Under the pieces are notes generated by a model. It saw nothing but the letters and a program-made list of their open reading frames with translations. It did no database searches and was not told where the DNA came from. A stretch of 64,000 nt of DNA, taken from Chersky-840 sp035604715 (GTDB lineage: Bacteria; Actinomycetota; Acidimicrobiia; Acidimicrobiales; UBA8190). Made by a program: the position numbers and the translations under genes. Within the stretch, counting starts at the first letter, position 1; each line of letters opens with the position of its first letter. The stretch covers positions 992,001 through 1,056,000 of the forward strand of contig CAVSWP010000011.1 of assembly GCA_963731665.1 (NCBI GenBank), given 5' to 3'. Positions 36,832-44,541 of the stretch are shown here, one piece after another.

Positions 36832-38025
36832 CTAGCTCGACCCCGGGCCCTCGGCGCCCTTGGTGGCGTCGCCCGGACTGTAGGAGTGGGCGCCGGTCCC
36901 GGCCAGGTGTCCCCCGTCGACGATGAGATATTCGTCTCGGATGGGGCGGTTGTCGAACCAACACTCCAGGATCTCGCGCACGCCGGCGGCGTAGCGGGCC
37001 TGGGCCGACAGCGACGTCCCCGACACGTGCGGCGTCATACCGTGGTGCGGCATCGTCCGCCACGGGTGATCCGGCGGTGCGGGCTGCGGGAACCAGACGT
37101 CGCCGGCGTACCCCGCCAACTGCCCGCTCTCGAGCGCCCGGACGATGGCGTCGCGGTCACAGATCTTGCCCCGGGCCGTGTTCACGATGTACGCCCCTCG
37201 TTTCATGGTGCTCAGGAGGGCGTCGTCGAACATGCCCTCGGTCTCGGGATGCAACGGGGCGTTGATGGTGACCACGTCGCACACCGTGACGAGGGACCGG
37301 GTGTCTTTGTGATAGGTCAGCCCCAGTTCGGCCTCGAGGGCCTCGGGCAGCCGGTGGCGGTCGGTGTAGTGCAGCTCGACGTCGAACGGCTTGAGCCGGC
37401 GTAACACGGCCGTGCCGATGCGGCCGGCACCGACGGTCCCCACGACCATCCCCTCGACGTCGTAGGACCGCGCCGCGCAGTCGGCGATGTTCCAGCCGCC
37501 ATCGACCACCCACTGGTAGGACGGGATGTAATTGCGCACCAGGGACAGGATCATCATGACCACGTGTTCGGAGACGCTGACGCTGTTGCTGAAGGTCACT
37601 TCGGCCACGGTGATGCCCCGGTCGATGGCGGCTTGCAGGTCGACGTGGTCCGAGCCGATCCCGGCGGTGACGGCGAGCTTGAGGTCGGGGGCCTTGGCCA
37701 CCCGCTCGGCGGTCAGGTAGGCGGGCCAAAACGGCTGGGAGATCACGATCTCGGCGTCGACCAGCTCCCGCTCGAAGGTCGAGTCGGGCCCCTCTTTGTC
37801 AGATGTCACCACGAGGCGGTGGCCCTGGCTCTCCAGGAACCGGCGCAGGCCGAGCTCGCCCGAGACGCTTCCCAGGAGCTGGCCCGGGGTGAAGTCGACG
37901 GCCTGCGGCGAGGGGAGCGTCTGGCCCCCGGGGTAGCCGGCCAGCACCGGGATCGTGTCGCGTGGATAGGTCGTCGGCTGTCCGTCCACCGGGTCCGGAT
38001 AGAGCACGCACAGCACCTTGGACAT
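36832..38025 (-). CDS. fdh: NAD-dependent formate dehydrogenase
   Basis: A 397-residue D-2-hydroxyacid-dehydrogenase-fold enzyme that oxidises formate to CO2 with reduction of NAD. Length and motifs match the metal-free formate dehydrogenases of methylotrophs: AGIGSDHVDL, VSVSEHVVMMIL, the dinucleotide loop GTVGAGRIG near residue 200, YTDRHRLP right after it (the Asp that favours NAD over NADP), and MTPHVSGTSLSAQARYAAG with the catalytic His. ATG 38025 has a strong AGGAGGAG ribosome-binding site; a longer frame upstream is noise. It is divergent from an MFS gene with an inverted repeat between them. It could supply NADH or remove formate formed in C1 or oxalate metabolism. Confidence 0.92.
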   Translation of the reverse strand: MSKVLCVLYPDPVDGQPTTYPRDTIPVLAGYPGGQTLPSPQAVDFTPGQLLGSVSGELGLRRFLESQGHRLVVTSDKEGPDSTFERELVDAEIVISQPFWPAYLTAERVAKAPDLKLAVTAGIGSDHVDLQAAIDRGITVAEVTFSNSVSVSEHVVMMILSLVRNYIPSYQWVVDGGWNIADCAARSYDVEGMVVGTVGAGRIGTAVLRRLKPFDVELHYTDRHRLPEALEAELGLTYHKDTRSLVTVCDVVTINAPLHPETEGMFDDALLSTMKRGAYIVNTARGKICDRDAIVRALESGQLAGYAGDVWFPQPAPPDHPWRTMPHHGMTPHVSGTSLSAQARYAAGVREILECWFDNRPIRDEYLIVDGGHLAGTGAHSYSPGDATKGAEGPGSS

Positions 38026-38071
38026 GTCTCCTCCTGGGACTCGTTTCTCGCACACCGTAGGACGGCACCCC

Positions 38072-38088
38072 CTATCGTGGGCCGATAG
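38072..38088. promoter_or_regulatory. Inverted repeat between fdh and the MFS gene
   Basis: CTATCG (38072-38077) and CGATAG (38083-38088) form a perfect 6-bp dyad with 5-base spacer in the 134-base divergent gap. It could be a shared operator. Confidence 0.45.
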
Positions 38089-38159
38089 CCGACGCCCGCC
38101 CCGATCAGGCTGCAAGCGCCCGCCCGGCGGCGCCCACCCTCGACCTGTCCCGGCGCCGG

Positions 38160-40154
38160 GTGCTCATCATCATCGGCGCACTGCTGTTGGGCATGTTCCT
38201 GGCCGCGCTCGACCAGACGATCGTCTCGACGGCCCTTCCCACGATCGTCGGTGATCTCCACGGGGCCTCCCATCTGACGTGGGTGGTGACCGCCTACCTC
38301 TTGGCTTCCACCGTCTCCACCCCGCTGTGGGGCAAGCTCGGCGACCAGTACGGGCGCAAGACCTTCTTCCAGTCGGCCATCGTGATCTTCCTGATGGGCT
38401 CGGCGCTGTCGGGGTTCAGCCACTCGATGTTCGAGCTGATCGCCTTCCGGGCCCTCCAGGGCCTCGGCGGCGGGGGGCTCATGATCGGGGCCCAGGCCAT
38501 CGTGGGCGACATCGTCTCGCCGCGCGAACGCGGTCGGTACATGGGCCTGTTCGGAGCGGTCTTCGGCGTCGCCACCGTGCTCGGCCCGCTCCTCGGGGGC
38601 TTCTTCGTCGAATATCTCTCGTGGCGTTGGGTCTTCTACATCAACCTGCCCATCGGGGTGGTGGCCCTGTTCGTCACCTCCGCGCAACTCCCCGGTCAAC
38701 TCCAGAGGGTCCATCACGTCATCGACTACCTCGGCACCATCCTGCTCACCCTGGCGACCACCGCCCTGGTGCTGTTCACCAGCCTGGGCGGCACCACCTA
38801 CCGCTGGGGCTCGGCCCCCATCATCGCCATGGCCGGGGGCGGGGTGGTCCTGACCGTCGTGTTCCTGCTGGTGGAAAGGCGGGCAGCCGAGCCGGTCATC
38901 CCCCTCGCCCTGTTCTCCAACCGGGTGTTCTCCACGGCCAGCGCGGTGGGTTTCGTCATGGGGTTCGCCATGTTCGGCGCCTTGACCTTCCTCCCCATCT
39001 TCTTCCAGGATGCCCGCGGGCTCAGTCCTCCCTCGTCGGGGTTGCGGCTGCTGCCCTTGATGGGCGGGCTCCTGCTGGCCTCCACCGGGGCGGGCCAGCT
39101 GGTGAGTCGCTGGGGCCGCTACAAGGTGTTCCCCGTTGTCGGCACGTTTCTCATGATCGTCGGGCTGACGCTGATGTCGCGGATCGGCCTCACCACGGGC
39201 GCGTGGACGATCGCCGGCTTCCTGTTCGTGTTCGGGGTCGGCCTCGGACTGGTGATGCAGGTCCTCGTGGTGGCGGTGCAGAACGCCGTCCCCTACGAGC
39301 AGTTGGGCACGGCCACCTCAGGGGCGACGTTCTTCCGCATGATCGGTGGTTCCTTCGGCACGGCGGTGTTCGGGGCGATCTTCGCCAATCTGCTGGCCAC
39401 CAACGTCGTCCACGCCCTCCACCTGAAAGCGCTCCCCCCCAGCCTGAGCACCTCGCTCAGCGGTGCCGACCCCACCTCGCTCGCCCACCTGCCCCCGGCG
39501 GTGCACGCCGGGGTGGTGGCGGGCATGGTCCACACCATCCAGACCGTGTTCCTCATCGCCGTGCCGATCGCGGCGGTGGCGTTCGCGCTGTCGTGGCTCC
39601 TCCCCGACATCGAGCTGCGCAAGACCGTCCGCACCGCCGATCCGGGCAAGGAGCTCGGCATGCACGAGTCGCGCTCGTCGCTGGAGGAGATCCAGCTGGC
39701 GCTGGAACGACTGGCTCTTCGTGAGAACCGCCGCGAGCTGTACACCACGTTGGCCGAGCGGGCCGGCCTCGAGCTCGATGCCCGCCCGTGCTGGCTCCTC
39801 TACCGCTTCGCCGACCAGCCCGACTGCACGCTCGAGAGCGTGGCGTCGCGTTTGAAGGTCGATCCCAAGAACATCGAGATGGGCATCGACGCCTTGGTGG
39901 GCAAGGGGTTGGTGGAGATGGCTCCGGGCCCCGGTGAATGCGAGTTCAGCTTGACGGCCCAGGGCCACCAGGCCATCGGCCGGCTCCAGGCGGCCCGCCG
40001 GGCCGGGTTGACCGAGTTGCTCGAGGGGTGGGACCCCGACGCCCATCCCGAGATCGGCGACATGGTGCGACGGCTGGCGCACGAGTTGCTCGCCGACGAC
40101 GAGAAGCTGTTGGCCGACGCCTCGGGGACCGTGGGGAGCGCGGCCCGCGCCTGA
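38160..40154 (+). CDS. DHA2-type MFS transporter with C-terminal winged-helix domain
   Basis: A 664-residue protein. The first 490 residues form a 14-helix DHA2 transporter (LDQTIVSTALPTIVGDL in TM1, GKLGDQYGRKTFF as motif A, GVATVLGPLLGGFF as motif C). Residues about 505-660 are cytosolic and resemble a MarR-type winged helix (TLESVASRLKVDPKNIEMGIDALVGKGLVEMAPG, then ECEFSLTAQGHQAI). GTG 38160 is the first start in the frame; some N-terminal residues before it could be missing. Fusion of a DNA-binding fold to a pump suggests direct coupling of transport and regulation, or a folded regulatory tail (inference). It ends next to the opposite DUF998 gene with no gap. Confidence 0.87.
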   Translation: MLIIIGALLLGMFLAALDQTIVSTALPTIVGDLHGASHLTWVVTAYLLASTVSTPLWGKLGDQYGRKTFFQSAIVIFLMGSALSGFSHSMFELIAFRALQGLGGGGLMIGAQAIVGDIVSPRERGRYMGLFGAVFGVATVLGPLLGGFFVEYLSWRWVFYINLPIGVVALFVTSAQLPGQLQRVHHVIDYLGTILLTLATTALVLFTSLGGTTYRWGSAPIIAMAGGGVVLTVVFLLVERRAAEPVIPLALFSNRVFSTASAVGFVMGFAMFGALTFLPIFFQDARGLSPPSSGLRLLPLMGGLLLASTGAGQLVSRWGRYKVFPVVGTFLMIVGLTLMSRIGLTTGAWTIAGFLFVFGVGLGLVMQVLVVAVQNAVPYEQLGTATSGATFFRMIGGSFGTAVFGAIFANLLATNVVHALHLKALPPSLSTSLSGADPTSLAHLPPAVHAGVVAGMVHTIQTVFLIAVPIAAVAFALSWLLPDIELRKTVRTADPGKELGMHESRSSLEEIQLALERLALRENRRELYTTLAERAGLELDARPCWLLYRFADQPDCTLESVASRLKVDPKNIEMGIDALVGKGLVEMAPGPGECEFSLTAQGHQAIGRLQAARRAGLTELLEGWDPDAHPEIGDMVRRLAHELLADDEKLLADASGTVGSAARA

Positions 40155-40724
40155 TCAACTCCGCCGGGTGCTCACCACGACCGCCAGCGGCCACAGGGCC
40201 TGGGCGCCGGCGGCGCTGCGTTCGGCCAGCCCGCGGGCGTCTCCGTGGATCTCGGCCGCGAACCACACCACCAGGGCCAGCAACACGCCCGTTGCCGCGC
40301 CCGAGGCAAGGCGCGTCAACAGCGGTGCCGGGCTGCGGCGGTGCGCGGCGAACGCCGGCCACGAGCCGAGGGCGATGAACGCCACCGCGGCGGTCACGGT
40401 GTGCGCCACGGAGTTCCCCCGGGCCGGCTGCGGGAAGGCCGCCACCAACACCGTTGCCATCCCTCCGGCGCCCAGTACCACCCGCCCGGCCCGTCGAGCC
40501 GGGCGCAGGCCAGCGGCGGTGACCACATGGCACACGCCCAGACCAGCCAGCGCCCCGGTCATGACCCCGCGGTCGGTGGCGCCGTGGGCGGCCAGGGCAC
40601 TGATGGTGTCGCGGATGGGGTCGTACCCCGGGGGCTGAAGCGCCTCGGCCAGCGCCCAGCCCCCTACCAGGAGCACGGGTGCGGCCGCCGATGACGCCAG
40701 GGCCCACCACGGGGTCGGTCTCAC
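40155..40724 (-). CDS. DUF998 membrane protein
   Basis: A 189-residue protein with about five to six membrane helices. The motif PGYDPIRDTISALAAHGATDR after the first helix is the hallmark of the DUF998 family, followed by conserved Arg-rich loops (GLRPARRAGR). Function is not established for the family. It starts at GTG 40724 and its stop directly adjoins the stop of the MFS gene. No operon partner is evident. Confidence 0.85.
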   Translation of the reverse strand: MRPTPWWALASSAAAPVLLVGGWALAEALQPPGYDPIRDTISALAAHGATDRGVMTGALAGLGVCHVVTAAGLRPARRAGRVVLGAGGMATVLVAAFPQPARGNSVAHTVTAAVAFIALGSWPAFAAHRRSPAPLLTRLASGAATGVLLALVVWFAAEIHGDARGLAERSAAGAQALWPLAVVVSTRRS

Positions 40725-40857
40725 CGCCGGATCCTAAATCGGCCCGCGCCCTCGGAGCGGCCCTGGTCGGAACCTCGATCTTCGCTCACGGATTGCTCAC
40801 ACCACGGCTCCACACTGCACCTTGTCACCATCCATCTCGCCGTTGGAGGAGCCACAC

Positions 40858-41307
40858 ATGAAGAAGATGCTTGCCACCGCCACCGTCGCGCTCACCTTGT
40901 CGGGGATCACCGGAGCCGGGCTCGCCGTCGGCCTGGCCTCCCCCGCCGACGCCGCCACCCCGTCTGCGGTCACCACCGCCCACGGCGCTGCGTCACACCC
41001 GTTGCGAGCATGGCTGCGGGCGCATCGTGGGACCGTGGCCCGTCATGTCGCGGTGATCAGTGCCAGGACCATCAAGATCACCCCGAAGGCACTGGTGGCC
41101 GCCCTGCGCTCCGGAGAGTCGATCGCCCAGGTGGCCCAGGCGCACGGAGTCTCCGCGCAGAGCGTCGTGAACGCCCTCGTGCAGGCGGGCGACACCCAGG
41201 TCGGCCGGGCCGTCACCGACCACAAGCTGACCTCGGCCCAGGGAGCCAAGATCGAGGCGGCCTTGCCCGCAGTGGCCTCCAAGATCGTCAACCACGTCTT
41301 CGCCTGA
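40858..41307 (+). CDS. Small secreted helical protein (149 aa)
   Basis: ATG 40858 follows GGAGGAGCCACAC. The signal peptide is MKKMLATATVALTLSGITGAG with cleavage near ASPADAA. The mature part is helical: TPKALVAALRSGESIAQVAQAHGVSAQSVVNALVQAG, then DHKLTSAQGAKIEAALPAVASKIVNHVF. This Ser-Ile-Ala-Gln-Val-Ala pattern recurs in short secreted proteins of actinobacteria without a known function and resembles a helix-turn-helix-like repeat. It is a single gene between DUF998 and a terminator. Confidence 0.78.
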   Translation: MKKMLATATVALTLSGITGAGLAVGLASPADAATPSAVTTAHGAASHPLRAWLRAHRGTVARHVAVISARTIKITPKALVAALRSGESIAQVAQAHGVSAQSVVNALVQAGDTQVGRAVTDHKLTSAQGAKIEAALPAVASKIVNHVFA

Positions 41308-41347
41308 CACCCGTCGCCTCACACCCGTCGCCTCACACTCGTCGGGC
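41306..41347 (+). repeat. Three 14-base tandem repeats after the secreted protein gene
   Basis: Three units of the form TCACACCCGTCGCC (the first starting GACACC, the last TCACACTCGTCGGG) lie directly after the stop codon at 41307. They end shortly before the hairpin at 41365. Confidence 0.7.
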
Positions 41348-41364
41348 GCATCCCCCGCCCGCCC

Positions 41365-41390
41365 GGCGCCGGCCCGAAGGGGCCGGCGCC
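41365..41390. terminator. Perfect 10-bp hairpin, probable two-way terminator
   Basis: GGCGCCGGCC (41365-41374) pairs fully with GGCCGGCGCC (41381-41390) around a 6-base loop. It lies between two convergent genes (ends at 41307 and 41419). No T-run follows on either strand. Confidence 0.65.
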
Positions 41391-41418
41391 GTGGCGCGCC
41401 GCGCCGCCCGGCACCGAG

Positions 41419-42576
41419 CTACGAAGAGAACCGGTCGGGGCGGTACGGAGCCAACGCCGGGGGCGTCTCGCCCAGGACCTCCCCGGCCACCAAAGCGGCG
41501 CAGTACGGGCCGAGAAGCAGCCCGTTGGCGCCATGGCCCGTGCACACGTGCGCGTTGGCCAGACCCGGGAGCCTGCCCAGGATGGGCCGGTCGTCGACGC
41601 TCGTGGGTCGCAGCCCCACCCGGACCTCGAAGAACGTGGCCCCCATGAGCCCCGGAGCGATGACCGCGCATTCGCGCAACAGGTCGCGCACCCCGCCCGC
41701 CGTCGGTCGGGTGTCGAACCCGGCGTCGGGCTCGAACGTCCCCCCGCAGGCCACCCGGCCCTCGGGCCAGGGCACCAGGTAGAAGTTCAAGATGGGCTGC
41801 ACGATGGGCCACCGCCCGCTGTCGGAACTCGCCGCGCCGGCGGTGCCGGCCCCGGGCAGCACGACGTGGACGATCTGGCCCTTGGTCGGCGTCACCGGCA
41901 ACTCCGAGCCCAACCATCTGCCCGCCGCCGCCGACCACGCCCCCCCGGCCAGCACCACGGCGCCACAGGACACGACGTCATCGGCGCCCCGTACCGCCGT
42001 GACCCGGTCCCCTCGGCGGTCCACTCCCACCACCTCCATCGACACCGGCGTGACACCGCGCCGCTCACCGGCGTGGCGCACGGCCGCGCCCAACGCCCGC
42101 CCGTCGACACGAGCGGCCGTCGGGCTATGCAACGCCCGCCACACTGCGCCCAGCGGGGGGAACATGGCGCGCGCCTCGGGGGAGGGGATCTCGGTGACGT
42201 CGGGGCTGCGGGCCGTCACCACGGCGCGGACCTCGTCGAACCACGGGTCCTCGTGCTCTGCCAGCGCCACCACCAGCGACCCGCACTCGGCGAAGGCCTC
42301 GGGCCCGGGGTCGGCACCGTCGGCGGCCAATCGGCCCACGAGCGCACGCAGGTGTCGTGCCGCGTGGGCGCCGAGCTCGAAGAGCTCGGGGTCGGGCTCG
42401 TGAAACGTCTCGGGGGACACGATCCCGGCGCCGGCGTCCGAGGCGCGCCCACGGTGGGCGCCGTCGACGAGGGCCACACTGGCGCCGGCACAAGCCAGCT
42501 CGTAGGCCACCGAGGCGCCCACCAACCCGCCGCCCACGACGGCCACGTCGACCGTCGGAGCCCGGCTCATGCCCAT
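41419..42576 (-). CDS. FAD-dependent amino-acid oxidase/dehydrogenase (DAO family)
   Basis: A 385-residue flavoprotein. The N-terminal VDVAVVGGGLVGASVAYELACAGASVALVD is the FAD-binding GxGxxG fold; VVLAGGAWS and PTKGQIVHVVLP are the D-amino-acid oxidase family motifs; RVGLRPTSVDDRPILGRL and TGHGANGLLLGPYCAALVA bind FAD at the C-terminus. Family members oxidise glycine, D-amino acids or N-methyl amino acids. The first residues are short, so there is no membrane anchor. It lies 12 bases downstream of the ABC genes on the same strand and may belong to that operon. The substrate is unknown. Confidence 0.85.
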   Translation of the reverse strand: MGMSRAPTVDVAVVGGGLVGASVAYELACAGASVALVDGAHRGRASDAGAGIVSPETFHEPDPELFELGAHAARHLRALVGRLAADGADPGPEAFAECGSLVVALAEHEDPWFDEVRAVVTARSPDVTEIPSPEARAMFPPLGAVWRALHSPTAARVDGRALGAAVRHAGERRGVTPVSMEVVGVDRRGDRVTAVRGADDVVSCGAVVLAGGAWSAAAGRWLGSELPVTPTKGQIVHVVLPGAGTAGAASSDSGRWPIVQPILNFYLVPWPEGRVACGGTFEPDAGFDTRPTAGGVRDLLRECAVIAPGLMGATFFEVRVGLRPTSVDDRPILGRLPGLANAHVCTGHGANGLLLGPYCAALVAGEVLGETPPALAPYRPDRFSS

Positions 42577-42588
42577 GGCGTCAGGACA

Positions 42589-44541
42589 CTACGAAGCGGG
42601 GGCGCCGGCGCTGTGCTCGGCCTGGTTGACCCAGGCGGCGTACATCTCGGCGTACCGGCCCTGGCGGCCCACGAGCTCGGCATGGCCCCCCATTTCGACG
42701 ATGCGGCCATGGTCGACCACCACGATGCGGTCCGCTTTCATGGCCGTCGACAGCCGGTGGGCGATGAGCACCGCCGTGCGCGCCTCGAGCAGGACGTCGA
42801 GGGCGGCCTCCACCCGGGTCTCGGACTGCAGGTCGAGGTTGGAGGTGGCCTCGTCCAGGACGAGCACGCGGGGATGGGCCAGGAAGGCCCGGCCCAGGGC
42901 GATGAGCTGGCGCTCGCCCGACGACAGGGACTGGCCCCGCTCGTGGACCACGGTGTCGACGCCCTGGGGAAGGCGTTCGACGAGCTCGGTCAGCCCCACC
43001 GCGGCGATGGCCTCGTCCACCTCGGCGTCCGAGGCGGCGGGCCGGGCGAAGGCCAGGTTGTCGCGGATGGTGCCGGCGAAGAGGAAGGGCTCCTGGGGGA
43101 CCACGCCCAGCTGCCGGCGCAGCGAGTCCAAGGTCACCGTGGCGATGTCGTACCCGTCGATGCGCACCGTCCCGGCGGTCGGGTCGTAGAACCGGGTGAT
43201 CAGCTTGGCCAAGGTGGACTTGCCGGCGCCGGTGGGGCCCACGAAGGCCACCGTCTCTCCCGGGGCGATGCGCAGGTCGACGTCTTCGAGCACGGGCACG
43301 TCGGGGTCGTAGCCGAAGCTCACTTCGTCGAAGACGATCTCCCCCTCGATGGGAGGAAGCTCCACGGCGTCGGGCGCCTCGGTGACGGTGGGCTCGGTGT
43401 CGAGCAAGGTGCGCAGCTTCAACACCGAGGCCTGGCCCTGCTGGAAGCTGTTGTATTGCTGCACCAGGAGCTGGATGGGGGCGAAGAAGCGGTTGAGGTA
43501 CAAGAAGAAGGCGATCAGCGCACCCGGGGACAGGGAATGGTGCACCACCATGTCCCCGCCGATCCCCAGGAGGGCGGCCTGGCCCAGCCAGCCCAACAGC
43601 TGGGTTCCCGGGCCGTAGATGGCGTTGATCTGAGCGGTGTACACGTTGGCGTCGCGGTACTCGCCCACCACGTTGCGGTGATGGATGATGTTGTGACGCT
43701 GGCGGTTGTGGGCGGTGACCACCCGCACGCCGTGCAGGCTCTCGGAGAGGTCGGCCATCACGTTGGCGATGCCGTCGCGCACCCGCTCGTAGCCGCGCTC
43801 GGACGCCACCCGGAACCACAGGGACAAGATCACCAGGGCGGGCACGACCATCACCACCGTGATGAAGGCCAGGGTGACGTTGGTGGTGAACAGGATGACG
43901 GTGATCACCACCATGGTCAGGCCCTGGATGGCGAACTGGGCCAGGCCGTCCTGGAGCAACTGCTGGAGGTTCTCGATGTCGCTGGTCATGCGGGTCATGA
44001 CCACCCCGGCCTTCTCGGCGGTGAAGAAGTCCAGTGACAGGCGTTGCAGGTGCGAGAACACCTTGACCCGGAGGTCGTTCATCACCCCCGCTGCCAACCG
44101 GCCGGTGACCTTCACCAAGGCCCGTTGGGTGAGCGAGGTAAACGCCACGAAGCCGAGATAGGTGGCGGCCAGGAGCAACACCACGCTCAGATGGCGATGA
44201 CCCGGCACCATGCCCTTGTCGATGGCCAGCTCGGTCAGCTTGGGACCGGCTTGCAGCGCCACGCTGGTGACGATGATCAGGATCGTGGACACCGCCAGCA
44301 TGTGGGGGTACTCGAGCAACAGCTCCCACAACGTGAGCCGCTTTCGCTCCTTGGCGCTCTGGTGCTGGGAGAACTCCACGTCGGGCTCGCCGTGGTCGGG
44401 CTCCTCGGCCAGCAGCGCGTCCACGCCGTCTTGGAGCTCGGAGGGGATCCCCCCGAAGGGCAGGCCGGGTGCGGCCGGCGCGCCGGGCCGGCCTCCTCCG
44501 CCGAACATGCCCGGGCCGCCCCACCCACCGCCGAAGCCCAT
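42589..44541 (-). CDS. ABC exporter half-transporter, second of a pair
   Basis: A 650-residue half-transporter with a Gly-rich head (GFGGGWGGPGMFGGGGRPG), six membrane helices (about 75-375) and an ATPase domain: Walker A GPTGAGKSTL, signature LSSGERQ, Walker B VLVLDEAT, H-loop IAHRLST. The signature is SSGE rather than the usual SGGQ. It is coupled to the upstream half-transporter (1-base overlap, TGATG), so the two probably form a heterodimer in which one ATP site may be less active. The substrate is unknown; multidrug or lipid exporters of this kind are common in actinobacteria. Confidence 0.92.
   Translation of the reverse strand: MGFGGGWGGPGMFGGGGRPGAPAAPGLPFGGIPSELQDGVDALLAEEPDHGEPDVEFSQHQSAKERKRLTLWELLLEYPHMLAVSTILIIVTSVALQAGPKLTELAIDKGMVPGHRHLSVVLLLAATYLGFVAFTSLTQRALVKVTGRLAAGVMNDLRVKVFSHLQRLSLDFFTAEKAGVVMTRMTSDIENLQQLLQDGLAQFAIQGLTMVVITVILFTTNVTLAFITVVMVVPALVILSLWFRVASERGYERVRDGIANVMADLSESLHGVRVVTAHNRQRHNIIHHRNVVGEYRDANVYTAQINAIYGPGTQLLGWLGQAALLGIGGDMVVHHSLSPGALIAFFLYLNRFFAPIQLLVQQYNSFQQGQASVLKLRTLLDTEPTVTEAPDAVELPPIEGEIVFDEVSFGYDPDVPVLEDVDLRIAPGETVAFVGPTGAGKSTLAKLITRFYDPTAGTVRIDGYDIATVTLDSLRRQLGVVPQEPFLFAGTIRDNLAFARPAASDAEVDEAIAAVGLTELVERLPQGVDTVVHERGQSLSSGERQLIALGRAFLAHPRVLVLDEATSNLDLQSETRVEAALDVLLEARTAVLIAHRLSTAMKADRIVVVDHGRIVEMGGHAELVGRQGRYAEMYAAWVNQAEHSAGAPAS

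Noticed and set aside
41533..44037. 834-codon plus-strand frame
   Set aside because: Shadow of the FAD oxidoreductase and ABC genes; Gly/His/Asp-rich without motifs.
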